Shown here in pieces: positions 12,993 through 24,952 of a DNA stretch of 64,000 nt. The DNA is taken from positions 12,878,041-12,942,040 of the forward strand of contig NC_134279.1 of the NCBI RefSeq assembly GCF_949628215.1, in the 5' to 3' direction. Numbering within the stretch: the stretch's first letter is position 1; the number at the start of each line of letters is the position of its first letter. The position numbers were made by a program, and so were the translations under genes. Origin of the DNA: Phalacrocorax aristotelis. Taxonomy: Eukaryota; Chordata; Aves; Suliformes; Phalacrocoracidae. A model generated the notes under the pieces. That model worked only from the letters and a program-made list of their open reading frames with translations, was not told the DNA's origin and did not search any database.

Positions 12993-15900
12993 TATGTTGT
13001 TTCTTCCTTGTTTCCATTTTCATTCTCTGCAACTAAAGCACCTTTTTGTCTACATCCAAACCGCTTCCCAACTGTTATGAAACTCAGGGAACATTTCCAA
13101 ATTCTGCACAGCTTCTTTAATTAAACTTGTCAAACCTAGATGACATCCCCATGGGAAACAGACATGGCTTTATGCAAGGTTAATGTTCTTTTAACCTCCT
13201 TCAGAGCCAGCCATGCTGCTATTACTGGCCTCCAACAATTTGAACGAGGTCTTACTAGCATTGATGGATTACTCCAGCAAGATCCTTTCTAGTTAAAAGC
13301 ATTTAAAAGACACCCAAGGGGAGAAATAGCATTAACACAGAGATGTACTTATTTATTGCCAGGCAGGGACACCCCGAGAAAAAAAGTAAATCAAATATAT
13401 CTCACACAGTCTTAGGGAGGAGGAACAGACAATAGAATGACAAATTTTCCATGGCCCTTGAACCAAGGAAAGGACTAGTTTGAAACAGAAAATGATAGTA
13501 GATTATTTACAAACGATCATCACTTCAGGATGCTGCAGAATAATTAAAGAGTTAGGACATAAGTGTCTTTGTAAGAGTGACTATCCTAGAACCTGTGTTC
13601 AGACTCCTCTCAAGAGTGCTTAAATACACTTCTTACATGATTATGTACTTGTGGGACAAAGATCATAGTCTAATGCAAATCTCTACTACTGTGGAATGAG
13701 AAGTCAAGTCAAAATAAGCCCCTCATTTGTTAAACAAGATAAAATTATTATGATAATTGTTATTTATTTTAAACTTAGTGAAAATGGTGTTAACTTGACA
13801 CAATCTGAATTTTAGGAGCATGCTCTTAAATAAAGAAGTAGTATAAGTGTAACATTACCCAGACATTGCAGCAAAACACAGTATAATTGGTGGGTTTCAG
13901 CTAGGCCACATAGTACTTCTCAGGAAGACTTTGTTATGCCAGCTAAGCTCCCTGCAAAGTCATTGAAGTCTTTCCATTGATTTTAGTAGGATGAAATGGA
14001 TCAGTCTATAATGGCTTTGACCTTTTATCAGGTTGGGAGCCAGTACTGCAGTAGAATAATCCACAGCCAAAGCATATAAATCACTTTATCACTTTTTTTC
14101 TAATGCAGCTATCTGCTAGAAAGTAATGTTCCTGAATAAAAATGTAAATATGAAAACCTTCTCCCCTTAGAGTTAATAGTAAGAATTCTCTCTTGCAACA
14201 GAACTGGGCAAACTCAAGACAGAAATCAAAGCCACAGGTCTCCAACAGCTTACAGGAACTGTAAGGACAGCACGCCAAATGTACATCAGTGCCTGTAACC
14301 AGTCTCGTACAACTGACTAACACCATATCCATCTGCCTTCAGTTCAACGAGCAGGTCAGTGGATGACACTGGGACTGAGCCTGATTTCTATAACAAATCA
14401 ACTTATCAGCTCTGTCACAGCCTCTAAACATAGCACTCTTAAGCCTCAGACTAAGCATAGTAACTATTTCAAAACATTAGCATTTTCTTTCAGATGGAGA
14501 CCTCAGTTTTCAGTTGTTCTATATATAAATAAAGGTTTCTCCCTGAGTAGAAAAGGGCTGAATTTCAGAGAAGTCAATATTCAGTAGCAGACAATCAGCC
14601 CAGAACACTTCTTAAAATTTTGTAAAAGCTTCAGTTTTGCAAGCTGATAGGAGTGAAAAGAAAACCCTTATAAAATTTTTAGAATTAAACCTGAACTCAT
14701 TAACTTAGAGTGATGCTGATATCAACATCAAAGATTGTATTTATACCAGGTACACAGTACAGTTAGTGTACTTGACTGTGCACAGTGACCAAATGCCACT
14801 GTTTCATGGGTTCTCTTAAAGTCTACAGCTGGGCATAAGCTGCTTTTCACTAGGTAGCACCTGAAAACACAAAGCCATTGCTTTTTCCCCGAGGGCAACG
14901 AAGCATCTGCTCCCATGTCCCACAGATCCAAGGAAATAGAAGGGGACAAGAAGGAAAGGCAGGGAGAGACAGGAAAGGTATCTGAAGATAAAGCAGGAAC
15001 CCAAAGCACTGTTAGAGGAGCAAGGGACAGCCAGTCTTCAAAGTGTATGAAAATAAAGTCCAAGAAGGATCTGAAAAGCCAGCACAGAGTGAATTGCAAT
15101 CTAGAAAGGTTTTAAATTATAGAATGAGAATAAACATTAAACTTGGGGCCCACCAGGCAAATCAGCATCACTATAATGAGATTTACTTACAACTCTTTTC
15201 AACATGCTTTCTCCAGAGCTGCAGCTGCATACAGATTATATTCTGCTTAGGTCTACTAGCTTTTCTGAGTCTTTCAGGAATTTCTTTAACTAGGCTTGTT
15301 TTAGCAAAAAGGTAGAAGTAGATCTTGCTTCTCTTCAGATCTGGTCCTAGAAAAGCAAATAGATGAATGTCATCTGTTATTCAATTTACACTGCTCATTC
15401 CTTATGTAGATGCTCTATGCATCCATTTCCAAAGTGTTACACCACTTTCCTCTAAATACCACATTCATTTTTGCCCCATTTTTCAGTTAAGACAAAAAAA
15501 TCCCGAAGCCAGGACAAATATCACAGATCTGTAGGGACTACCTTGCTAGACATATTGATGAGCTGAATGAAGTTTTCAAATAACTGAAATACTTTTTATT
15601 TACAATTTTAAGTGCTATTGATGCACGGTGGCCAAAGTAGTAACAGTGAGTTAAAGAGAGTCACAAAGAGCATACCACAGTCCCTTTATAGGATGTTACG
15701 AATGCCAATTTCCCATAAACTTCAGGGTTCAGAAGTTTAGGGACTTGTAGTTGTCACAACAATCTCATCATATTAACAGAAAAATTCTGTTGAGATGGTG
15801 TGTTTAAACGTCATGATGGAATGAAACGACGACTGTGAAAGTCTAAAGACCTGCCTCTGCTATATAAGATTACTGCAACAGATCTACTGGAATAGGCTTT

Positions 15901-16483
15901 TATGTCAGCTATTCACTTTACCATCAAAACCAGTTTGAAATGAAATAGAAGTATGCAAACCTACAAAACCAAAACTTTACAACTATTTGCTGCAATGACC
16001 ATAAACACATTAACTACTTTTTACTCTTTTATACATGAAGACAAATGCCCATTTTGTGATGAAGGTAAATAATATTTGCTGTTCAGTCTAACTAGAAAAT
16101 AATTTTCATCCATAATGAACTAATGATAGTCATATATTTTTACAATGCTCTTGTGTACAGTTTCAAAACCTAGAGGAAAGCAAATAGACATATTCATATT
16201 ACAATTATTTTAGTTTTTTTAATTCTCAAAGTATGTGTTTATGCTTAAATATTTATGCTTATTTCATAATTGCCCTCAACATTGGTAGTTATCACAGAAG
16301 ACAGTTCTGCTATGTAAGGGGGCACATTTTGATCTAGATGTCTATATTTGCAGTAGGATTTTCATATTCCCATACTATCACGCTTCACCACTACAGTTCC
16401 ACCATTGCCAGAGGAATTAAAGAATGATGAGTTAGCCCATTCTTAGAGGGACCAGTCTTTTAAAAAAAACTTTCTCTTTACAG
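12993..16483. other. AT-rich non-coding stretch, no gene recognised
   Basis: No coding segment or transposon is recognised. Overlapping open frames on both strands around 14728-15115 have no splice context or recognisable motif and are treated as chance. Confidence 0.55.
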
Positions 16484-16658
16484 CTTGACCGCACTTGACA
16501 TTGATATCATAGAGAAGGTCACGTGAGATAATGCAACAACGAGCTGCTCTCCAACAGTCGGACTTCCAAGTTCTTCACTTCCCACCTCTGCCAAGGTGTG
16601 TGCCTCTTGGAGACTGCTGCAGCTGAGACAGAGTTCTGATACCGGGCAGATCAGTCAG
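16484..16658 (+). other. Candidate non-coding or UTR exon
   Basis: A good 3' splice site (a run of pyrimidines ending TTTACAG) precedes 16484, and a good donor (CAG then GTAAGA) follows 16658. The 175-bp segment is clearly richer in G+C than its flanks and retains several CpGs. All three forward frames carry stops, so if it is an exon it is UTR or part of a long non-coding RNA. It contains the palindrome TCACGTGA at 16519-16526, a MITF/TFE/USF-type E-box. A short frame from an ATG near 16535 is not recognised. A chance coincidence of splice-like sites cannot be excluded. Confidence 0.25.
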
Positions 16659-18096
16659 GTAAGAATGGGCACAAAGCAGCACTTGTCAGCTTGGAAGAAA
16701 TGGTACTTAAAAGGATTTGTTTTCTTTTGCTTTGTGTTAATTTCCCTGTGTCAAATTAATGATATACCATACAATGAAACACTATTTTATTCACAAGGCA
16801 AAAAAAAAAAAAAAGACAAATGGCTGAAGAAAAGGAATGTCAGCCTTTAACCTACAAAAACCATCACACACCTATATATCCCTCTCTATATATATCTCGC
16901 TCTATATGGGAAAAAGCTTACCTAGAAGATGTCAAGTTCTCTAGTAACCTAGGCATAGAAGAAGGTCCTGGTGTTGGCACTTTTTTCAGTCCAGTGTGCT
17001 CTCCTTAAGGATGTTCTGGTTTTCAGACATAGTAGACTTGTAGTGGACCTAAGAAAAAGATCCACAGAAATAAATCTGGGAGGAAGGACACTACAACATT
17101 AGGTATAATTTTTAAACAAACAAACATACATTTTCTGTGCTCTCTTAAGGAAAAGCAACAGGGCGTCCACAAAGTTCTAGAAACAGATGTCAGCTGCAAG
17201 AAAGAAATTATAACCTCCCCAAATAAACTACTGGCAGCTCCCAGAAGAATTAATAGCTACATTTTGCAGTTACGGCACTCTCTTGCATCTTGTATTTCTT
17301 CATCTGTGCCCAAGACAAAAGGATTATTCGAAATGTCAAGTGTAAACAGCTTTGCTTTTTATTTGCTTTTACTGAAAAGAGCATGGGAAGAGTGAAATTG
17401 TAAACTGGAAATGAAGAAAAATACCATAGAACAATACTATAGAATCATTAAATTCCAGTCACTTTCTATCTGCTGATCATTTTGAACCGGACCATAGCTC
17501 TTACAATTACAGAACAAGAGTATTTATTAGTAACTGTTCTGGATCTTATTCTGTCTTAAGAGTCGCTAAACTTGGCTTATTGGTTTAGGGCCCTTGTGTG
17601 TACTTAAAAGTTAGGTTCTAGAACAGTGTGCAGGATTATAAGTTTCTAAATAACCTTTTCATTTTTTAGCTGAGAAATGAGTATCTGGAAGTCCTTAATA
17701 AACATGGAATGTCCACTGTTGTTTTTTAATTTGAGGGTTGTTTGGGGTTTTTTTAACATGGTTTGCTTTAGCATTTTAGGCCCACACTTTCACAGCTGCC
17801 AAACAAAAGTTATAGAAAAACTTGTTTATATACCTTAGCATGCAATTGCTTAGGTTTTCTGGCAGGTTTCAAGCAAGATTTACTTTATTTTTCTGTAAAG
17901 ATAATCTTCCAATTCTACTTCCAAAATATCAAAGTATTTTAAAAGAAATACCGCACAAAATTGAAATCAGGTGAGTTTGTTTTCATCTTGAAACAGTACA
18001 CTCTATGGTATCTCTCTCTATTTTTGATGTTTCCACTTCTATCATCTTCAGTATTAGGAACCAGTTTTGGAAATTTTTAGGTTTTCTACTTCATTC
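16659..18096. other. Non-coding stretch before the first LTR
   Basis: It holds an A15 run (16800-16814), a TA/CT-rich simple tract (about 16869-16908) and a G/T-rich tract (about 17722-17757). No gene is recognised. Confidence 0.55.
16800..16814 (+). repeat. Poly-A tract (A15)
   Basis: Fifteen consecutive A. No retroposed sequence was recognised immediately upstream, so it is called a simple repeat and not a retroposon tail. Confidence 0.75.
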
Positions 18097-18714
18097 TGTC
18101 GTGGTTCAGCCTCAGCTGGCAACTGAACACCACGCAGCCGCTCGCTCACATCCCCCCCCCACCCCTGTGGGATGGGGAAGAGAATCGGACGAGCAAAAGA
18201 ACTTGTGGGTTGAGATAAGCACAGTTTAATGATTACAATAAAATGATGATGATAAATGATTATGATAATAATGACAATAATGTTAATATAATAAAAGGGA
18301 AAAGGAAGGAAAGGGAAAACAGGAAAAAATAACGCAGAAACACGAACGATACAGCCGCTCACCACCCGCCGACCGACGCTGCCCGTCCCCGAGCCGCGCT
18401 TGCTCCCTCCCTCCCCCGGCCAGCCCCTCCCAGTTAGCATACTGGGCATGACGTTACATGATACGGAATATCCCTTTGGTCAGTTTGAATCCGCTCTCTC
18501 AGCTGTGCCCCCTCCCCTCCCAGCTTCTTGTGCACCCAGCAGAGCATGGGAGGCTAGACATGTCCTTGACTAGTATAAGCGCTACCCAGCAACAGCCTAA
18601 ACATCTGTGTGTTATCTCAACAGGATTTTTTTTTTTTCCCTGCTAATTTCAAAGCACAGCACTATACCAGCTAGAGTGAAGAAAATTAACTCTATCCCAG
18701 CTGAAATCATGACA
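18097..18714 (-). mobile_element. Solo LTR of an avian endogenous retrovirus family
   Basis: The 618-bp element has LTR-type ends: read on the minus strand it starts TGTC and ends GACA. Flanks share ATTC (18093-18096 and 18715-18718), a 4-bp match that could be a degraded target duplication. Minus-strand landmarks are a CRE-like TAACGTCA (18449-18456), a degenerate TATA position (18430-18443), a GC-rich CpG-dense section (about 18345-18432), an ATTAAA polyadenylation-type hexamer (18225-18230) and an AT-rich trinucleotide-like stretch. It resembles an LTR family I recall as common in neoavian genomes; the exact subfamily is not assigned. No gag, pol or env sequence adjoins it. The second LTR at 51446 is the same family in the opposite orientation. 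Confidence 0.88.
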
Positions 18715-21700
18715 ATTCACAAACGTTAATATGTTAGTCAACTCGCTCATACTGGGGGAACTTCATCCTACTACATTTATTGGATGTGTACACATGACAC
18801 CAGCTATAACTAGCAGAAAAATATTCTTTTTTAATGTACACTAAATGGAAGTCATACTTCATAAAAAGACAAATGTTGTCCAAAAAGCAGATTCGTTGCC
18901 AGATGTGCAATGAGCCAATAATCACACACTCAGGAGACAATTTATTTCAGGGTTGCGCAAGCCTGGGTGCTGGTTGGTTTTCCACAAATCAAGCACAACA
19001 AAGCTAGTACCTTTGTCATATTTACACAATAAATTCATACATATTCTGCCTATCTAATAGACATTCCTTCTAATCTACATAGATGGGGTAATGGCATTAA
19101 GTCACTTCTCTTGGCTCACATCAGTGCACTTCCTTTCTTTGGGGGTCCTTGGTGGTCTTCACGGGTGAAATACCCTAACCCTTTTTATCCATACATGGAC
19201 GCATGTCACCTAAGGACAACTCAAGGCTGTTTTCTCTTGCCAACTCTCCTTTATTTTCTTCCCGAGTGAATGTTTGTCCTTGATTAAATGGATAATGCTG
19301 ATGGCCAAGATACCCTGTCTTTAAACTTAGGTTAAATATTAAAACATCAAACACTACATAAACAATGCTTGATCAAAAAGGAGTTTACATTCACTCTAAT
19401 TAAACGTAACCAATACCTCTTCTTTCCAAGGGGCAGTTGTTCCCTTACACAAGGAGAAGAAAAAAAAAAAGAAAAAAAATGTTACTTATTTGAGCTGCTG
19501 TTATTTTATACTCTCAAATATAGCCATCATCTTTAGAGGCATAATTATTACTAGGGCTTTATTTACACAGACAGCTTCTGTCTCAGAGACTTTAAAAATC
19601 TGATTAGAGTAAGTGAGAAAGGGAGAGTTAAATTAAAAAATAGATTGACCAGTATACTGTTTTTTTCTATTGAAACATATTTCTGGGATAAAGAACACTT
19701 GGGTAACATGGAATCTCATTCTCCAGGGGAGACAATGGGAGTTACTTGTACCCAACTCACAACTTTTATTACCAGCCAAAGCTTACAATAAGAGGACTCC
19801 CAAATTGTTTTCTACTTCCTGGTGTTTAACCCTATAAAACACAGGAATTAATAGTTGCACTGAGAGTTGGAGTGGGAGAAAACCTTTAGAACATCAAAAT
19901 TTTATACAAACAATGACCTTAAGACCAGAACATTTTCTGGGCATTAATGCCAAAGCACCACATCTAATTAAATTAAAGCAAGCCCCAGTCCAATTAACTA
20001 TGATTTATAGAGTTTAATGTACCTAATTTTGCATATTTGTATTTTATTACTATATTTCAGCAATTTTTTTTAGTTTCCCCACATATAAATTCTTTTGACA
20101 TCAGCAGAAATAAAATTCTCAATGGCCCAATGGCTCATGTGCCTTGTTACATCGCAATCTAAAGGAACAAAACTTAAAGCCCAGTAGAGTGAAATTAATG
20201 TAATTTAATACAACAGAAAGCTATTCCTCTTTTTAAAAACTATTTTTTGTATGCATTTAGGGTTTGGTTTGGGGATCAGAGCTGGCAGGCTATTAATAGG
20301 TACATGGTAACAGAGCATTAAAAACAGTGCAGATTTTTCCAAGAAATAATTCACTGTTTTCCAGCCTGCAAGTAATCCAATATTAGCATGTTTGTTTGTA
20401 CTCATGAGAAAAAAAGGATTGTTTCACTTTTACATAAGATCACACCTAAAATTTCAGGCTGCTTTCCCCCACCCCCCATTTTGTATTTTGAGCTTTTAGG
20501 AAGTGTAATATTTTCACAATTGGGCATCCTTAGCAAAGACAGATGGAGTCTAAAAAAGATTCATAATATATAAAAACTTATCAAGATATTAGAATACTAT
20601 AGCAATAAAGAATTTCCCTATGGATAGCTCTGACCACCTGTTAAATTTGTATAATTTATTTTAATTACAAGATTTAGGAAAAAAGAAAGAAAAAGAAAAA
20701 TTATAAGATAAACCATCATGTCTTTGTGGCTTCATAAATTCCCCAGCTGTTCAGAACAGTATTTTTTCTTTTTTTAATAAAACAGAAAGTTGGGGGGGGT
20801 ATTTTGTTTTAATCAGAAAACATGATCTGTTGATATACAAAGTTCTTATAGGAAAGGTCCACTAGTTTCAAGAATTTTTAATGCAAAAAAATTGTGAGGT
20901 TTGGGGAAGAGATTTTTATGGTAAAATTCTTAACAGTAGTAAACGGTCTGAACCCTGGAAGTAGAGCAGATGTTCCAATTCTTACTCCGACCCATCTCAA
21001 TATTCAATGTTGAGTGAGTCTCTCAAGTCAGAAAACTATTCAAATACCTCAATATTCACTGGACCAAGAAGAAAAAGGCTGAGTTTATAAAGCCAGCAGT
21101 TACATTATTCATTTAGGCTGTGGAAGAACCAATCCCTTCTCTGGACCGCCTACAGTCATGCAGAATAGAGAATTATCATTTGACTCTTCCTCATCATAGG
21201 TGACTGCCTGAATTATCAGGCAAATGATCTGAAGCGTATCCATCTCATTTTTCTGAATAATTTCAACATGGTTTTATTTTGAAAGTGCTGAACGCAAAAC
21301 ATTTTATGGAGTTGAAAAATCTAGTTACAATTTTTATGTGTTTTTTTTTTCCCCCCATTAATTACATTTTTAATTTATCAGTAGTGAGCAGAGTTCTATT
21401 GCAAAAATTGAGTTCTCATCTCTAAATGTACAACTAGAGAGCAGAAGATTCATAATGTATTTATCTTTTATCTTTTCTAATAGAACAACAGCATTTTTAA
21501 GATCCATAATCAAAACAAGAAAAAGGGAAGGGAAAAATAACTGTTTTCATAAAATGGATTTAAGCTAAACCCATAAAAAGCCTTCTTCTTACTGGTTTGG
21601 GGTTTGGTTGTTTGGGGTTTTTTTTTTTTGGTAGCATTTTAGAGATTAGGACTGAATGCTAGTTTTTATGCAGGATTATATGTAGAGCTGACAAGCTCAC

Positions 21701-23114
21701 AAAACTAGTCAGAACTGTTAACATTAAGTACTCTGCAAACATATCCAAAATGCATACAAGTGAAGCCTTTGGAAAAAATAATGACGACGTCCTTATTGCA
21801 CTGGGAATGAAAGAAAAGAGATAACAGAAAGAAGGAAAACAGAAGGAAAACTTGTATATGGAAAGGAAAGCAACCACCAAAAAATAAGAACTCCGGCCAC
21901 GCTATCATGTACAATTATAATTACCACCAAAACACTTAGCATTCTTAATGCATTCTTGCATTGTATTCCAGAATTGAATTTAAAAAAACCAACCTGTAAA
22001 ATAGATGTTAACAAGTATAAGACAAGTATAAGAGACAGTATAACCTGTCACACATCTATATGCTCAGTATAATCAGTAAAAAGATCTGTCATGAAACATC
22101 ACAAACTAATAAGGCCAGCAAGGAAGCAAAACACCACTCAAAACTGCTATGTCCACTGAATTCTTTGGACATTAATATCTTATTTCTCTATATTTCCTTT
22201 TAGTAATTAGTACTTTAAAATGGAAATCTAATTTACTAATTTTTAAAAACTACAAGTAGTTCATTGGCAAAAAGGATTCACAGCCAAACTGATGGAAAAC
22301 CCTGCTTCACATTCTGTTAATATCAAAGGAAAATAATTAACTGATGTTACTCTGAACAGGACTGGACTTCTAGAAGAGTTTAAAAGTGTTTCCACATACT
22401 ATTAGTTTTAAGTAAGACAACAAGAAGTCAGCAACTCTCATGTTAAATAAGTGGGTACAAAGATTATATTTTAAGACTAATCTTATATAAATGTTCTTCA
22501 GTTATTGGAACAACGGTAGAATGAATGTCAGGTGAGAAATATTCCATCAACTAATTGTGTGATTTTATATCTAGGCTAGCTGTATTGACAGTCATGAGAG
22601 AGAGTAATAGCCTACAAAAGAGAGAAGAAATAGAGGATTGTTTCACTGCTAGGTGGAACTTCAGAAATTGACACTTTTTTTTCCCTTCTATAGCATGACC
22701 CTATTTTTAATCTAAAAATATAGTGCAAATATCTGCAGTGGCCTTGGCTCTCCAGTACATTTAAGGTAGATGCTGCTTCTATTTCAGACGACATTGCTGA
22801 ATTGCTAGTCTTTTCGGAGGATCACATTATTTAGGTGTGCAACTCACACCTAACTGTAGAGTTTAGAAAATAAACTCTAGACATTCAGTTTTGAAAAATA
22901 AGTTTGTTCCAGAGGCTCCTGAAGGCAACAGGACACAAGTTATTGAGCTTAATGCATAGGGAAAGAGCAATTTAATGTCCCTCTGGCCATTAAATATGCA
23001 GGAGGTGAAACTGCACAACCAAATCACTGCTCAAGCCTTTAAGTATAAAAAATATATGAAACTTTCTGAAATGACAGCAGCTTGCATGTTATGTACTTCC
23101 TTTTGCATTTACAG
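18715..23114. other. AT-rich non-coding stretch, no gene recognised
   Basis: It contains A-rich tracts (about 19460-19482), C-rich and T/G-rich homopolymer-like patches (about 20465-20480, 21343-21357) and a G/T-rich tract at about 21596-21632. Open frames on the minus strand around 21659-22014 overlap one another in different frames and have no recognisable motif. No gene or transposon identified. Confidence 0.55.
21596..21632 (+). repeat. G/T-rich simple tract
   Basis: GGTTT and GGGGTTTT-like units are followed by an uninterrupted T run. It resembles the G/T-rich tracts near 12.93 kb and 17.73 kb. Confidence 0.6.
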
Positions 23115-23259
23115 GATCCTGGAGATATTAAGATATTTCCTCTTTCCGGGAATAAGCTTGGATGTCACTGAGGAAACCCAAATGAGTCCTGGGACTCTGC
23201 AACTTTTTGCTGACCATTTTAAGAGAAGAGTCAAGGGAGTCTGCTACCTGTTATCTACG
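23115..23259 (+). other. Candidate coding exon, product not recognised
   Basis: A strong acceptor (pyrimidine-rich, ending GCATTTACAG) precedes 23115 and a donor-like ACG/GTAAAGT follows 23259. The 145-bp segment is fully open only in phase 2 (one leading base, then 48 codons, ending on a codon boundary); the other two frames contain stops. The predicted peptide begins ILEILRYFLFPGISLD and includes FADHFKRRVKGVCYLLST, with mixed charged and aromatic residues. I do not recognise a family. The open frame continues upstream of the acceptor to 22975, so openness alone is weak evidence. It could also be a pseudogene fragment or chance. Confidence 0.25.
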
Positions 23260-24934
23260 GTAAAGTATGAAGAGATTTATGACATTAGCCTTATGAGAAA
23301 TAATGGCACATGAGCAAATCAGTAATATGATTGTGCACAGTGCAGAGGCTCCTGGCCCAAGACCAAAATAACCACTTCATTACATATGGAGCTTAAAGCC
23401 AAAGGCAGTTTGTTAGGCAAACAGTTATTTAAAAAGCTAGATTTTCCTAGATTCTTGGCTAGAATCAAAGGTATTCAGTCCCCATTTTGCTATCAAGAAA
23501 GATCTTAAATTCATTGAGTTCAGCAGTAGAAATCATAGGAAATTCTCATGAGGAATAATATTCCCCTTGAAAAGGCCAGATCACTGAAACTAAGGCTGTA
23601 TAATGGGGGGTGGGGGTTGAGTGTATATAAAAGCCTGTAAGAACCCCCAAGCTGTGTACTGGAAATAGACTTTTGAAGTACCCTAGGGAAAGGGGAGAAA
23701 GATGGAAGGCTGCACACAAAAAAAATATCATAACACCTTTTTCTTACAAAAGGACTTGCACATATGGGTGTGTTTCTCTCCAAAGAAAAGAAGAGCTAAA
23801 TGGGAAAGAAAGGAGGAAATAGACAGACTCTTTCCTGAATAGTAAGACCCTGTGGTCAGAACATTCCTCTAGCGTAGTCATGTAAATTCAAGAGCATCCT
23901 CCAAACCAAGCAAATGTTCGGGAATTTTTCTAATTCAAGGATATCCAATGGGATTATTTTACTTTAAATTTTACCAGAATGAGCTTTGATAGGTCAAATA
24001 TATATAACTGTAATAACATATTATATCTTAAATGAGATAAAAAACCCTTTTCGTTTTGTGCGAGAGCAAAATTCAATGAGACTATGTTTTTAACAACTTC
24101 TACTGAATGTCAGAAGAGTAAGGAAACAAACCCCCAAACAGCAGCATGTTTTCAGCATTTTTATGGTTCACTGTTTTCAACAATACTGCTCCAGTTGTTT
24201 AAAGAAGTCTGATTACATATGCTGTAATATTTAATCCCAAATTATGTCTGCTTCACAGATGAACCAAAGTTAATACGTTTACTCTTTCACGTAAGCCAAA
24301 GCAGTGTCAGATCGGTTTTGTCCCTTCTGATTTCTGCCTTTGACTGCAGAATTATTACAAACTGCCTTGAGGAATACTTTTCCTTTTAATAACATGCAGA
24401 AAATACAAACCTTCAAGTGTAGTTGTTGTTCAAGGTTATGTACTAGAAAAGAAGTAGCATGTAGCTATTAAATTGTCAGACATTAAAACACGCACAAATC
24501 ATAACAAATCCCATAAAATGCTGTGCACCAGCCAAAGTTTACAACTTCAGGATAAGTTCCAGGAGACAGAAACATCTAAATGTCAGAGACCCAACTGACA
24601 ATGATCTGCATGCATGAACATGCACACAAAACAACAATAATGAAGGAAATAAGGGAAGATATAATGTGATCAATGACAATGTGCAACTCCAAGCATACCT
24701 CACAGAAGCTATAAACTGAACAGAAAATTAACTGTGGACCAGCTAAGAAAGAGCAGTTCATCTAGAAGGCAAGATTAAATCAATTAAAACAATTTAACCT
24801 GCTTTAGCAGGTCCTAAAAACAACCTGTTCTTCAAACGTATTTGAATATTATATTGCCTTATACTAACATAAGGAAGGAAATTCTTATCCAGAACAGAGC
24901 TTTTGAGCACTATGGACACTGAACATCACATAAG

Positions 24935-24952
24935 TATAATGTATACATTATA
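24935..24952. repeat. Perfect 18-bp AT-rich palindrome
   Basis: TATAATGTATACATTATA equals its own reverse complement. A partial second copy of its right half follows about 10 bp later (around 24962-24976). Confidence 0.8.

Noticed and set aside
14728..15115. Overlapping open frames on both strands (123 codons minus, 66 and 90 plus)
   Set aside because: Mirror-image frames in the same DNA with no splice context or homology recognised; not evidence of a gene.
18054..18449. 131-codon minus-strand open frame across the LTR
   Set aside because: It runs through LTR regulatory sequence and a poly-isoleucine-like simple tract; not a retroviral gene.
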